From an uncultured Anaerolineae bacterium (GTDB lineage: Bacteria; Chloroflexota; Anaerolineae; Promineifilales; Promineifilaceae), in NCBI GenBank assembly GCA_937943625.1, contig CALEAD010000032.1, positions 1-64,000 on the forward strand: a stretch of 64,000 nt of DNA. The letters run 5' to 3'. Under the pieces are notes generated by a model. The model was not told the origin of the DNA, ran no database searches, and was given only the letters and a program-made list of their open reading frames with translations. Every line of letters begins with the position of its first letter. The first letter of the stretch is position 1. The translations under genes were made by a program, and so were the position numbers. This document shows, piece after piece, positions 54,930 through 63,703 of the stretch.

Positions 54930-56225
54930 ATGAGCATTTTGTCCCGGTTTAACAGAGGCAAAACAGCGTTAGTGCTGGCAGGTGGGGGGCTAACTGGCGC
55001 TGTCTACGAAATTGGCGCTTTGCGCGCCATTGACGATCTCCTGGTTAATCGCACGGTCAACGATTTTGACATCTACGTGGGAACCAGCGCCGGGGCGCTT
55101 GTTTCCACCCTGCTGGCAAACGGCATGAGTCCCAAGGCCATGCTAGAAGTTGTCAGTGGTACCCATCCAGAGATAGAACCGATCGGCCGTCATCACATTT
55201 TCCACTTCAATGCCTGGGAGATTTTACGGCGCACGGCCGACCTGCCGCGCAAGCTGCTGCAGGCGTGGGCGCACTATGCGCGCAACCGCAGCGATATGAC
55301 CCTGTTTGACCTTGTCTGGTCACTGGGGGAGTCGTTGCCATCGGGCATCTATGACAACAGTGCCCTTAGCAATTACCTGCATCACTCGCTGCTAAAAGCA
55401 GGGTACAGCGACAGTTTTCATGAACTGGAGAAGGAGCTATACATCATTGCCACCGATTTAGACAGTGGGGAACGCGCCATCTTTGGTTGCGGGGAAATGA
55501 ACGATGTGCCTATTTCCCAGGCGGTGGCTGCTTCGAGCGCTGTGCCGCTGGTATATAAGCCGGTGCGTATTGGCCAGCGGGAATACATTGATGGCGGCAT
55601 GCGCGGCAATGCCAGCATAGACCTGGCCATTGAGCGTGGGGCAGAACTGGTTATTTGCATCAATCCATTGGTGCCGTTTGACAATCGCCTGCACAACAGT
55701 ATTCCCTTTTTGGGTCATCGCGGCGGCTATCTGAGCGAGAAGGGGGTGCAGGGTGTCGGCAATCAGGTGCTGCGTATTATGATGCACGCCGGATTGAATT
55801 ATCACATCAAACAACTGCGTCGGATGCACCCCGACGTGGATATTATTTTGATCGAACCGCGCATGGATGATTACCAGATGCACTTTTACAACATTATGCG
55901 CTATTCGGCGCAGTTGACCATTGCGCAGCATGGCTTCGAGTCGGTCACGCTGGACCTGGCGGAAGATTACCAGCGTTACAAGGATACGCTGGCGCGGCAC
56001 GGGATTGCCATTAGCCGTCGCCTGGTCATTGAGGAGTTGGCGGCAATCAGGCAGTCGAGGTATGACTCGCGCGTGGTGCGGCAGATTTTGTCCTCGCGCG
56101 CGGCTGACTATGAGCGGCGCGACACGCCCGCACGCAGGCTCAATGGGGTGTTGAGCGAGCTGGAGCTGGTGCTGGAGCACATGAATGAAGTACAAAGAGT
56201 GCCGCAGCCGGAAGGCGTGTGTTGA
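54930..56225 (+). CDS. patatin-like phospholipase, long form
   Basis: A 431-residue protein. The first 290 residues are a patatin domain with VLAGGGLTGAVYEIGALRAI, the nucleophile in VGTSAGALVSTLL and the Asp in YIDGGMRGNASI. The C-terminal 140 residues are helical and of unknown function (DIILIEPRMDDYQMHF, then a Glu/Arg-rich end). AAAGGA lies 7 nt before the ATG. A 19-bp palindrome in the leader probably regulates it. Confidence 0.88.
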   Translation: MSILSRFNRGKTALVLAGGGLTGAVYEIGALRAIDDLLVNRTVNDFDIYVGTSAGALVSTLLANGMSPKAMLEVVSGTHPEIEPIGRHHIFHFNAWEILRRTADLPRKLLQAWAHYARNRSDMTLFDLVWSLGESLPSGIYDNSALSNYLHHSLLKAGYSDSFHELEKELYIIATDLDSGERAIFGCGEMNDVPISQAVAASSAVPLVYKPVRIGQREYIDGGMRGNASIDLAIERGAELVICINPLVPFDNRLHNSIPFLGHRGGYLSEKGVQGVGNQVLRIMMHAGLNYHIKQLRRMHPDVDIILIEPRMDDYQMHFYNIMRYSAQLTIAQHGFESVTLDLAEDYQRYKDTLARHGIAISRRLVIEELAAIRQSRYDSRVVRQILSSRAADYERRDTPARRLNGVLSELELVLEHMNEVQRVPQPEGVC

Positions 56226-56232
56226 TGCGATG

Positions 56233-57216
56233 TTATAGCAGGGTAATGAGGATGGCCAGCAGGAGTAGCCCCGCGGCGATGAATAAGGGCAGGCGGTTTT
56301 CTCGCAGCGCTAGCCAGAGGGACAACGGCCGTTCGGCGGCAAGGGGTTTGTCGGGGCGGCGTGTTTTACCTGCTAGTGCCTGACGAAATTCGCTGATGCT
56401 AGACGGCCGTTCGTTGGGGTGCATTTCCATTGCCCACATGATCGCTTCAGAGACGTGTGTCTGTATGTCTGGATTGAGCAGATGCGGGGGGCGCAGGATG
56501 CCCGGCTGCAGGAAGCGATAGCGCGCGTCTGGTGGTGGCACGTCGGTTAGCAGGTGGTAGAGCGTAGCGCCGAGCGCATAAATATCGCTGCGCACGTCAG
56601 TATGGCTGCTGTCGCCGCCATATTGTTCTAAGGGGGTGTAGCGGGCTGTGCCGCGCCCCTGGACGACGGTGATCGTGCGGCTGTCATCGGGAGCCATCAG
56701 CTTGACCAGACCAAAATCAACCAGCTTGATGCGGTTGTCTGGCGTGAGCTTGATGTTGGCGGGTTTGATGTCGCGGTGCAGCACGGGCGGATTTTGTCGG
56801 TGCAGATAGTCGAGCGCATCCATGATTTGCGCCGCCCAGGAAAGGACGGTTTCGCCGCGGAGCAAACGGCCGCTTTCCCGCTCTTCGCTCAATATCTGCT
56901 GCAAATCTTTACCCGGCACATAATCCATCACCAGGTATTCCCGCCCCCCATCGGCAAAAAAGTCAGACACTTTGGGCAGATTGGGGTGGTCTAGCTGAGC
57001 GAGAATGCTGGCCTCGCGCAGGAACTGTGCCTGCATCTGTGCGACTGTTTCTGGTGAGCTATTGGAATCGGGTTGCACCTCTTTGATGGCGCACAGTCGT
57101 CCTGGTAAGCGTAAATCTTCAGCGCGATAAACGCTGCCCATGCCCCCCCGACCGACAATGTTGGTCAGGCGGTAACGATTGCGTAGAATAGTGCCATCTG
57201 TTAGCGGTGGTAGCAT
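56233..57216 (-). CDS. membrane-anchored Ser/Thr protein kinase
   Basis: A 327-residue Hanks-type kinase. The domain (about 13-275) has the Gly-rich loop VGRGGMGSVYRAED, the Lys in LCAIKEVQ, HRDIKPANIKL, and DFGLVKLM. A short basic linker leads to one C-terminal transmembrane helix (FIAAGLLLLAILITL), with no external domain beyond it. The start at 57216 is used. The gene is divergent from an FHA-regulator gene, 113 bp between starts, suggesting a signalling pair. Confidence 0.93.
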   Translation of the reverse strand: MLPPLTDGTILRNRYRLTNIVGRGGMGSVYRAEDLRLPGRLCAIKEVQPDSNSSPETVAQMQAQFLREASILAQLDHPNLPKVSDFFADGGREYLVMDYVPGKDLQQILSEERESGRLLRGETVLSWAAQIMDALDYLHRQNPPVLHRDIKPANIKLTPDNRIKLVDFGLVKLMAPDDSRTITVVQGRGTARYTPLEQYGGDSSHTDVRSDIYALGATLYHLLTDVPPPDARYRFLQPGILRPPHLLNPDIQTHVSEAIMWAMEMHPNERPSSISEFRQALAGKTRRPDKPLAAERPLSLWLALRENRLPLFIAAGLLLLAILITLL

Positions 57217-57240
57217 GGTGCATGTATTATACAAAGTGGT

Positions 57241-57329
57241 GGACGGCTTTCCAGAAGAAGGATGGGGGGCAAACGGTGTTTGCCCGGCAAGTTGTGCGCC
57301 GGGGCGTACGCAAAAGGATAGAGGGACTG
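57241..57329. promoter_or_regulatory. region between kinase and FHA-regulator genes
   Basis: About 110 bp hold both promoters, not individually identified. A small inverted repeat, GCAAAC-GGT-GTTTGC (about 57271-57285), lies midway and could be a site for the FHA winged-helix protein. Confidence 0.3.
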
Positions 57330-57974
57330 ATGGATGAGAAAGCAGTTTTGATTGCGCGCGAAGGGATGCTTGATGGCCAGCAGTGGACGCTTGACCGGGA
57401 TGAGTTTGTCATTGGTCGCGGCAGTGATTGTCAACTGATTTTGCCCGAACGGCAGGTCTCGCGCTATCACGCCAAAATTTGCTTTGAAAACGGCCGCTAC
57501 CTGCTCGAAGACCTGGGCAGCAAAAATGGCACCCATCTCAACGGACAGCCTATCAGCGGGCGCGTGCCGCTGCAAGATGGGGACGAAATTTCTGTGGCCC
57601 TGGCGGTGAAGCTGGTGTTTGTGGGTACAGACGCTACCGTGCCCCTGACTTTTGATCCCCCGCGCCGCGGCGGGAATCTGACAATAGACCCGGCCCAGCG
57701 TGTGGTATACATCAATGGCAAAGAGCTAGACCCCCCCCTTTCCCTGGCGCAGTTCCGCCTGCTGGAGCTGCTTTATGAGGCGGATGGGGCGGTATGCAGC
57801 CGCGATAATATTGTAGATGTGGTCTGGCCGGGCACGGATGGCCTGGGGGTTTCTGAACAGGCGATTGATGCGCTGGTGCGCCGCCTGCGTGACCGACTGG
57901 CAGAATTGGATGATTATAACTACGTGGTCACGGTGCGCGGGCACGGCTTCCGCCTGGATAATGAGCCGCACTAG
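57330..57974 (+). CDS. FHA domain fused to OmpR/PhoB-type winged-helix regulator
   Basis: A 214-residue transcription factor. Residues about 18-100 are an FHA domain (FVIGRGSDCQLILPERQVSRYHAKI, LEDLGSKNGTHLNG), which binds phosphothreonine. The C-terminal 100 residues are a winged-helix Trans_reg_C domain (LSLAQFRLLELLYEADGAVCSRDNIV, VRRLRDRLAEL, VVTVRGHGFRL). There is no receiver domain, so input is probably through a phosphorylated partner such as the adjacent kinase. GAGGG lies 4-5 nt before the ATG. Confidence 0.92.
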   Translation: MDEKAVLIAREGMLDGQQWTLDRDEFVIGRGSDCQLILPERQVSRYHAKICFENGRYLLEDLGSKNGTHLNGQPISGRVPLQDGDEISVALAVKLVFVGTDATVPLTFDPPRRGGNLTIDPAQRVVYINGKELDPPLSLAQFRLLELLYEADGAVCSRDNIVDVVWPGTDGLGVSEQAIDALVRRLRDRLAELDDYNYVVTVRGHGFRLDNEPH

Positions 57975-57979
57975 AAAGC

Positions 57980-58011
57980 GTGAAACGTGAAGGGGCGGTA
58001 TCACGTTTCAC
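57980..58011. terminator. ACGTGAAACGT-type hairpin between convergent genes, copy 2
   Basis: GTGAAACGTGA - AGGGGCGGTA - TCACGTTTCAC, perfect 11-bp arms, in the 55-bp gap between two convergent genes. It lacks a T run but a bidirectional terminator is plausible. Related to the copy at 20446. Confidence 0.5.
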
Positions 58012-58029
58012 GCCTTCACATTTCACGTT

Positions 58030-59373
58030 TTAGGCCGCTACGCGAGCGCGGATCATCTCTTTGACAGCCTGGAAACGGCCGTTTAGCTCTTCTTGTCCCA
58101 TCCCCTTAATCTGCCCTTCTACGGCTTCTAACATTTTTAGCAAATTAGTGTTCACGTACTGCTGGTTTTTGTCCAGGATGTGGGCGCGATCAACGGCCGT
58201 ATCCGCTTCTAGCAGTTGATTCAGCAGCAAAATTTCTGGCGGGTACTGGCTTTCTACGGCCTGCATGATCAGCGCCTGAATTTGTGTCAGCGTTTGCAGC
58301 AGGCGATTGTCCCCCTTTTGTTCCGCCTGGGCTATGTTGTTGGCCAGCACATACATGAAGGCGTCATCGAAGGCGTCCATGTTCTGGCGCACGGCCGTTG
58401 GCAGGTCTGGCGCCTGCACCAGTTGATTCAATAAGTTAGCGGCTTCTGTCAACATCCGCTGAGATTCCTGACGGATGGCATCTTGCGCCTTTACCAGGTT
58501 GTCGCGTAACTGAGTCAACTTCTGCGCCGTCACATTGTCCCCGGCGCTTTCGCGCTTTTCTATTTCTGCCGTAATCAGGGCAAAAAATTCATAGCTCAGC
58601 GCTCCCTGCACCGCATTTAGCAGGCTTTGTACGGTGCGCTCATCCTCCAGATTTTTCAGGATGTGCGCCAGCAGCACCTCCGGCGTCAGCCCACCCGCCT
58701 TTTTGGCCTCGCGGTTCAGGGCGTGCAGCGCCAGTTGCTGCTTTTCCAACTGTCGCCCGGCGGCCGTTTCGCGCATCAGTTGGGCGCGCAAATTCGTCAG
58801 CTTCACCAGCTCTTTGTCTTGCTGCGTTTGCTGCGCCATATCCATGTACTGTTGCAGCATGGCAAAGAATGTCTCATCAATTTCTCGCTCACGTTGCTTG
58901 AGCAAGTAGCTGATCACGTCTTTGTCAGCGCGCATCAGCGTATTCAGCAGTTCGGCTTGCTTGCGCTGCCGCTCGATCATTTCTTTGGTAATACCTTCGG
59001 TGACCAACACGTTTTCATAGAACGTTTGCATGCTCAGCACCGTTTGCGGCTGGAAGAGGTAGGCCTTGCGCTTTTCTAGCGGCAGGCTGTCTATGACCTG
59101 GCGCGTCATCCGGCCGATCAGTTGCTCGCGCTGCAGGTGATTCATGTGAATTTCTTGGGGAATGTAGACCATAAATAGCTCATGCGCTGAGTCATGATAC
59201 ACCATCGGCGTTGCCATCTGTCCCCCTGCGCCGCAGCGTGGGCAAACGGCCACGTTTAACTGCCCGGTGAGCAATAGCTGCTTCAGATTGGGATTTTGGT
59301 CTATGTTAATGACCTGATGGATTTCGGCCGTATAGGGCGTCCCACATTGGGGACATTGAAGTTGGGTTTTCAT
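58030..59373 (-). CDS. CpXC-domain protein with coiled-coil C-terminus
   Basis: A 447-residue protein of unknown function. The N-terminal CpXC domain (about 1-130) has two zinc-like pairs, LQCPQCGTPY and AVCPRCGAGG. The rest (about 150-440) is strongly helical and charged (QREREIDETFFAMLQQYMD, LTQLRDNLVKAQDAIRQE), with Gln/Glu-rich coiled coils. The start at 59373 has GGAG 5 nt upstream; a GTG at 59388 would overlap the histidine kinase stop. It is transcribed with that kinase. Confidence 0.82.
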   Translation of the reverse strand: MKTQLQCPQCGTPYTAEIHQVINIDQNPNLKQLLLTGQLNVAVCPRCGAGGQMATPMVYHDSAHELFMVYIPQEIHMNHLQREQLIGRMTRQVIDSLPLEKRKAYLFQPQTVLSMQTFYENVLVTEGITKEMIERQRKQAELLNTLMRADKDVISYLLKQREREIDETFFAMLQQYMDMAQQTQQDKELVKLTNLRAQLMRETAAGRQLEKQQLALHALNREAKKAGGLTPEVLLAHILKNLEDERTVQSLLNAVQGALSYEFFALITAEIEKRESAGDNVTAQKLTQLRDNLVKAQDAIRQESQRMLTEAANLLNQLVQAPDLPTAVRQNMDAFDDAFMYVLANNIAQAEQKGDNRLLQTLTQIQALIMQAVESQYPPEILLLNQLLEADTAVDRAHILDKNQQYVNTNLLKMLEAVEGQIKGMGQEELNGRFQAVKEMIRARVAA

Positions 59374-59384
59374 AATGTCTCCGC

Positions 59385-60980
59385 TCACTGTCTTGGTAAG
59401 GAAAAAGTAAAGGTAGCGCCGGGGCCATCAGGGTTATTGCTGAACCAGATACGGCCGTTGTGCGCCTCGATGATGGCTTTAGTCAGGAACAGCCCCAGGC
59501 CGGTTCCTTCGGTTTTGCGGCTGAGGGCATTGTCTAGCCGCGAGAACTTCTGAAAAATGCGGTGCTGCTCATGTTCAGGAATGCCGATACCCGCATCGCG
59601 CACAGACAGGGTGACGTAGCCGCTATGCACCTCACCGCTGACCACAATCTCCCCGCCATCTGGTGAATACTTAATGGCATTGCTGAGTAGATTATTCAAG
59701 GCCTGCCCCAGGCGGCGTTCATCCCCATAGATGGTTGGGAAGTCTGGGGGAAAGTTGAGGCGAAAGGTGTGGCTGCTGCTGGCGGTGCTGAATTTACGCA
59801 CCGCTTCTGCAGCAAGTTTTGCCAGATTAACGTCTTCATGAATTTCCAGGTTAAACGTGCCAGCCTGCAAACGCGACGCTTCGAGCAGGTTGTCTATCAG
59901 ACTGGTGAGATTATCCGCCTCTTCTTCAATAACGGCGAGAGATTCAGCCAAAATCTCAGGTGACCAGTGCGCATCTTGCCGGCGCAGGGTTCCGGCGTAG
60001 CCTTTGATGATGGAAACGGGTGTTTTCAGCTCGTGGCTGACGACGGAGATGAAGGTCTTTTGCAGCGCTTCTTCCTCGCGGTAGCGGGTCAGGTCACGCA
60101 CGTTGGCGATGATGTCGGTCATACGGCCGTTTTCATCCATCAGTGGGGCATAGGTGATGCTGAGGCTGATGTGGTCTTGCACCGGCTGGTAATACGCCTT
60201 ATGCGGGCGCAAAAATTCCCCTTCCACATGCAAATGGGCTGCGCCTGGCAGTGGCCAGCCATTCTGCAGCGCCGCATGCAGGTCCCCATCGCTGCGCAGG
60301 CTGCGCCAGCGAATCACCTCATCATGGTGGCGGCCAATGGCGTCGCTGGCGCGCCAGCCCGTCATCTGGCTAAGCGCTTTGTTAAACACCGTAATGATGA
60401 GTTCCGGATTCAGGATCATCACACCATCGGCGCTTTGCTCTAGAATGGCGCCCAGCCGCTGTTTTTCTTGATTAATCTGCTGATAGAGCCGTGCGTTTTT
60501 TACGGCAATGGCCGCCTGCTCGGCAAAACTTTGTAGTAGCTTGGCCGCATCTTCAACGAAGACGTAATTGCCTGCCTGGAACACGTAGATCAGACCGATG
60601 ACTTCATCACGGCTGATCATGGGTAGGCGTAAGACTTTGGTCAGCCCCAGGTTAGCCCGCCGTGCCACTTCATTTAGCCGCTGTGTCAGTTCGGGGATAA
60701 TTTCGTGTTCGTGTCCTTCGCGGTAGGGAAGGCCGCGCATCAGGGGGGCAAAGTGGTCCACCAGGTGCGGGGGAATGCCATAAACGGCCGCCACGCGAAA
60801 CGTCTCCATGCTTGGCTCAACCAGCACGATCATGCCTGCACGCCCGGAAACCAGTTCTACCGAGGCTTGCAGAATCAGGCGCAGCAGATCGTGCAGGTCT
60901 AATTCCGCCGTGAGCGCCCGCGTGATTGCCAGCAAGTATTCTCTTTGTAGGACGCGAATGTCCACCAGTGCCCGTGCCAT
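59385..60980 (-). CDS. GAF-PAS sensor histidine kinase
   Basis: A 531-residue soluble sensor kinase. A GAF domain (about 20-170), a PAS domain (about 185-305), a HisKA dimerisation domain with FISVVSHELKTPVSIIKG, and a HATPase with NNLLSNAIKYSP, VRDAGIGIPEHEQ and GTGLGLFLTKAI follow each other. There is no transmembrane segment, so it senses a cytoplasmic signal. No response regulator is adjacent. The gene is translationally close to the CpXC gene (12 bp, or overlap). Confidence 0.95.
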   Translation of the reverse strand: MARALVDIRVLQREYLLAITRALTAELDLHDLLRLILQASVELVSGRAGMIVLVEPSMETFRVAAVYGIPPHLVDHFAPLMRGLPYREGHEHEIIPELTQRLNEVARRANLGLTKVLRLPMISRDEVIGLIYVFQAGNYVFVEDAAKLLQSFAEQAAIAVKNARLYQQINQEKQRLGAILEQSADGVMILNPELIITVFNKALSQMTGWRASDAIGRHHDEVIRWRSLRSDGDLHAALQNGWPLPGAAHLHVEGEFLRPHKAYYQPVQDHISLSITYAPLMDENGRMTDIIANVRDLTRYREEEALQKTFISVVSHELKTPVSIIKGYAGTLRRQDAHWSPEILAESLAVIEEEADNLTSLIDNLLEASRLQAGTFNLEIHEDVNLAKLAAEAVRKFSTASSSHTFRLNFPPDFPTIYGDERRLGQALNNLLSNAIKYSPDGGEIVVSGEVHSGYVTLSVRDAGIGIPEHEQHRIFQKFSRLDNALSRKTEGTGLGLFLTKAIIEAHNGRIWFSNNPDGPGATFTFSLPRQ

Positions 60981-61177
60981 GGATGATTCCTGTTGCAGAA
61001 GGGTGACGAGTGCAGGATGAAAGATGAAAGGTGTTGCCGTTGTCTGTTTATCTGTTTTGCTTAGCTGGTGATTGTAGCATACTCACTGTTAGAGTGACAG
61101 CCAATAGGGTGTGTAAAACCTGTCAGCTTTTGCCGTTTATGTTACTATTGCGGGCTTGAGGATAGTGAGGGGTTAGC

Positions 61178-62017
61178 ATGATGGCAAGTGAACGTTTGCA
61201 AGAAGCAGCTTATTTGCGTGAAAGTCAGTATCAGGATTCCACATTCCTCATGGCACGGGCACGATTACACAGCCGCTTTAGCACGGCCGTTACTGGCTGG
61301 CATACCTGGGTTTTCAATCACCTCTCTCTGGCAGGAAATGAGCAGGTGCTGGAGTGTGGTTGTGGGGTGGGCTGGCTGTGGCGCAGTAACCTGATGCGGC
61401 TGCCGGCGGCGTGCCGCATTACCCTGACAGACCTTTCGTTGGGCATGGTAGCAGAGGCGCACGCGGCGCTGGCGCATGTGCCGCACTTTGCCTTTCAAAC
61501 GGCCGATATTCAGCACCTGCCCTTTGCCGATGAGTCTTTTGATGTGGTAATTGCCAATCATGTGCTTTATCACGTGTTGGATATTCCCCAGGCGCTGCAA
61601 GAGGTGCGGCGGGTGTTGAGGCAGAACGGCCGTTTCTATGCCGCGACCAATGGCGCAGCCCATATGCGTGAGCTGCGGGAGATGTACATGGAAGCAATGC
61701 GCTACATTGGCGTAGATGCTGGCGAAAGTGGACTGTTGGTTATTCCCCTATCTCCATTTCGGTTGGAAAATGGCGCGTCGCTGTTGGCACCTTTTTTTGC
61801 CGGCGTGCAGTTGCTGCTCTATGAAGACAGCCTGCGCGTCACGGAGGTGCAGCCCTTGATAGACTACGCATTTTCTTTTCCAGAGGCGCGCACTTTGCTC
61901 ACGCCTGCCCGTCTGTCGCGCATTCGCCAGTTCGTAGCTGACCAGATGACGGCCGCCGGGGGGGTGTTGCACATTACCAAAGCGGTGGGCATGTTCGTGG
62001 GGGTGAAGAAAGTATGA
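61178..62017 (+). CDS. class I SAM-dependent methyltransferase
   Basis: A 279-residue methyltransferase. The SAM motif is VLECGCGVGWLWRSNL, followed by ITLTDLSLGMVAEA, QTADIQHLPFADESFDVVIANHVLYHV, and VLRQNGRFYAAT, as in UbiE-like enzymes. Substrate unknown. AGGGG lies 5 nt before the ATG. The stop overlaps the next start by 4 nt (ATGA). Confidence 0.93.
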   Translation: MMASERLQEAAYLRESQYQDSTFLMARARLHSRFSTAVTGWHTWVFNHLSLAGNEQVLECGCGVGWLWRSNLMRLPAACRITLTDLSLGMVAEAHAALAHVPHFAFQTADIQHLPFADESFDVVIANHVLYHVLDIPQALQEVRRVLRQNGRFYAATNGAAHMRELREMYMEAMRYIGVDAGESGLLVIPLSPFRLENGASLLAPFFAGVQLLLYEDSLRVTEVQPLIDYAFSFPEARTLLTPARLSRIRQFVADQMTAAGGVLHITKAVGMFVGVKKV

Positions 62018-62499
62018 TAGCTGCTGGAGAGCTGGCGCCGCTGTTTACGGCAACGGCCGTTTACTTTGAACGTCCCTTTTCCCTGCAAGCCTGGCGCGGC
62101 CAGCCGGTGCTGCTGCTGTTTGTAGATTACCAGACAGCGCGGCAAACAGAGGAAGTGGCGCGCGCGCTGCGCCGCGTTTATCCCAGCTACACGGAGTTGC
62201 TGCTGCCTATCATTGTCAATTTGCAGGCCGTGCCTAAACCGATGCAGGGTTTTGCCCGCACCGTGATGGAAAGCACCCTGCGCGCAACGCTCAAGCAAAT
62301 TCCAGATGGCGTTGACCCGGCCAATCACCTGCTGATTTTACCGGATTGGCGCAACGAAATCGGCCGTGCTTATGGCGTAAGCGGGGCGGGGCAGCAGATG
62401 GCGCTGGTGTTGGTGGATGAAAACGGCCGTGTACGCAACACCTACCAGGGGCCACAACCCACCCAAAACGCCCTCACCCTCATCTCTTCCCTGCGCTGA
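62014..62499 (+). CDS. cysteine-less thioredoxin-fold (AhpC/TSA-like) protein
   Basis: A 161-residue protein resembling peroxiredoxin/redoxin domains: GELAPLFTATAVYFERPFSLQAWRGQPVLLLFVDYQTA..., then NHLLILPDWRNEIGRAYGVSG and ALVLVDENGRVRNTYQGP. The expected peroxidatic Cys region reads VDYQTARQTEEV, and the whole protein contains no cysteine. It cannot be a normal peroxiredoxin. It is translationally coupled to a methyltransferase, so a binding or chaperone role is possible. Confidence 0.75.
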   Translation: MIAAGELAPLFTATAVYFERPFSLQAWRGQPVLLLFVDYQTARQTEEVARALRRVYPSYTELLLPIIVNLQAVPKPMQGFARTVMESTLRATLKQIPDGVDPANHLLILPDWRNEIGRAYGVSGAGQQMALVLVDENGRVRNTYQGPQPTQNALTLISSLR

Positions 62500-62524
62500 A
62501 GCCATCCCACCCATTTAGCATGCC

Positions 62525-62646
62525 CAAGCTGCGGCATGGTTCAAAGCAGCTTTACAACTTTGACCGCAGATGGCCGACTGCTGACCGCAGACGGCTGTGT
62601 TTTGCCAATATCGTGGTCGGTGGTCGGCGGTCATTTTCAAAGGAGA
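62525..62646. repeat. intergenic repeat region with motif B, upstream of the aldo/keto reductase
   Basis: Contains GCATGGTTCAAA (about 62533), TTTGACCGCAGA, CTGACCGCAGACGG and GGTGGTCGGCGGTCATTTTC, ending directly before AAAGGAG of the next gene. Related blocks occur at about 7915, 8395-8495, 14905-15010, 25410-25450, 36468-36490, 37640-37672, 53279-53345 and 54610-54645. Confidence 0.75.
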
Positions 62647-62652
62647 TTCACA

Positions 62653-63624
62653 ATGGAATACACACAATTAGGTAGAACCGGTTTACAAGTCAGCCGCCTG
62701 TGCCTGGGAACCATGAACTTTGGCCCGTTCACCGATGAAGCAGAAAGCTATGCCATCATGGACCAGGCGTTGGAAATGGGCATCAACTTTTTCGATACCG
62801 CCAACGTCTATGGCTGGAAGCTGGGCGAAGGTGTGACAGAGCAGATCATTGGTCGCTGGTTTGCCCAGGGCGGAGGACGGCGCGAGAAAACGATTATTGC
62901 CACCAAGGTATACGGCCGTATGGGGGAATGGCCCAATCAATCCCGCCTTTCTGCGCTGCACATCAAGCGCGCCTGCGAAGAAAGCCTGCGCCGCCTGCAA
63001 ACGGACACCATTGACCTGTACCAGATGCACCACATAGACCGGAACACCCCCTGGGAAGAAATCTGGCAGGCCATGGAGCAGTTGGTGCGTGAAGGAAAGG
63101 TGCTGTACGTGGGCAGCAGCAACTTTGCCGGTTGGCACATTGCCCAGGCCAACGAAGCAGCCAAAGCGCGCCACTTCATGGGGCTGGTTTCTGAGCAGAG
63201 CCTGTATAATCTGAACGCGCGCATGGTGGAGCTAGAGGTGCTGCCGGCCTGTCTGCATTATGGCCTGGGGATGATTCCCTGGAGTCCGCTGGCAGGCGGG
63301 CTGCTGGGGGGTGTGCTGCAAAAAATTGAATCGGGACGTCGCACCAATGAGCGGCTGCAAAAAGAGATAGAAAAGCGACGTCCGCAGCTAGAGCAGTGGG
63401 AGGCGTTCTGCGCCGAAATGGGAGAACAGCCCGCCGACGTGGCGCTGGCCTGGCTGCTACATCAGAAAGGTGTCACAGCGCCCATCATCGGCCCGCGCAC
63501 GATGGCGCAGTTGACCGGCAGCACCCGCGCTTTGGAGATCAGGCTTGGTGAAGCAGAATTGGCTAAATTAGATGAAATCTGGCCTGGCCCCGGTGGCCCG
63601 GCGCCAGAGGCTTATGCGTGGTAG
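62653..63624 (+). CDS. aldo/keto reductase
   Basis: A 323-residue TIM-barrel NADPH-dependent oxidoreductase. The catalytic tetrad is visible as Asp and Tyr in FFDTANVYG, Lys in IATKVYG and His in LYQMHHID. The C-terminal APIIGPRTMAQLTG is the NADP-binding segment. Substrate unknown; it resembles the AKR11/YhdN-like general oxidoreductases. GGAG lies 7 nt before the ATG. Confidence 0.93.
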   Translation: MEYTQLGRTGLQVSRLCLGTMNFGPFTDEAESYAIMDQALEMGINFFDTANVYGWKLGEGVTEQIIGRWFAQGGGRREKTIIATKVYGRMGEWPNQSRLSALHIKRACEESLRRLQTDTIDLYQMHHIDRNTPWEEIWQAMEQLVREGKVLYVGSSNFAGWHIAQANEAAKARHFMGLVSEQSLYNLNARMVELEVLPACLHYGLGMIPWSPLAGGLLGGVLQKIESGRRTNERLQKEIEKRRPQLEQWEAFCAEMGEQPADVALAWLLHQKGVTAPIIGPRTMAQLTGSTRALEIRLGEAELAKLDEIWPGPGGPAPEAYAW

Positions 63625-63635
63625 AAGAATTGTTG

Positions 63636-63683
63636 AGTGGGGAGTGGTTTTGTGCCTGCTCTTTGCCACTCCCCATTCCCCAC
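63636..63683. terminator. hairpin between the aldo/keto reductase and SUI1 genes
   Basis: TGGGGAGTGG (63638-63647) and CCACTCCCCA (63666-63675), perfect 10-bp arms in a convergent gap. Related CCACTCCCCACTCCCCAC sequence lies at about 41392-41411. No T run. Confidence 0.5.
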
Positions 63684-63703
63684 TTCTAATTTGCCACTCT
63701 CTA

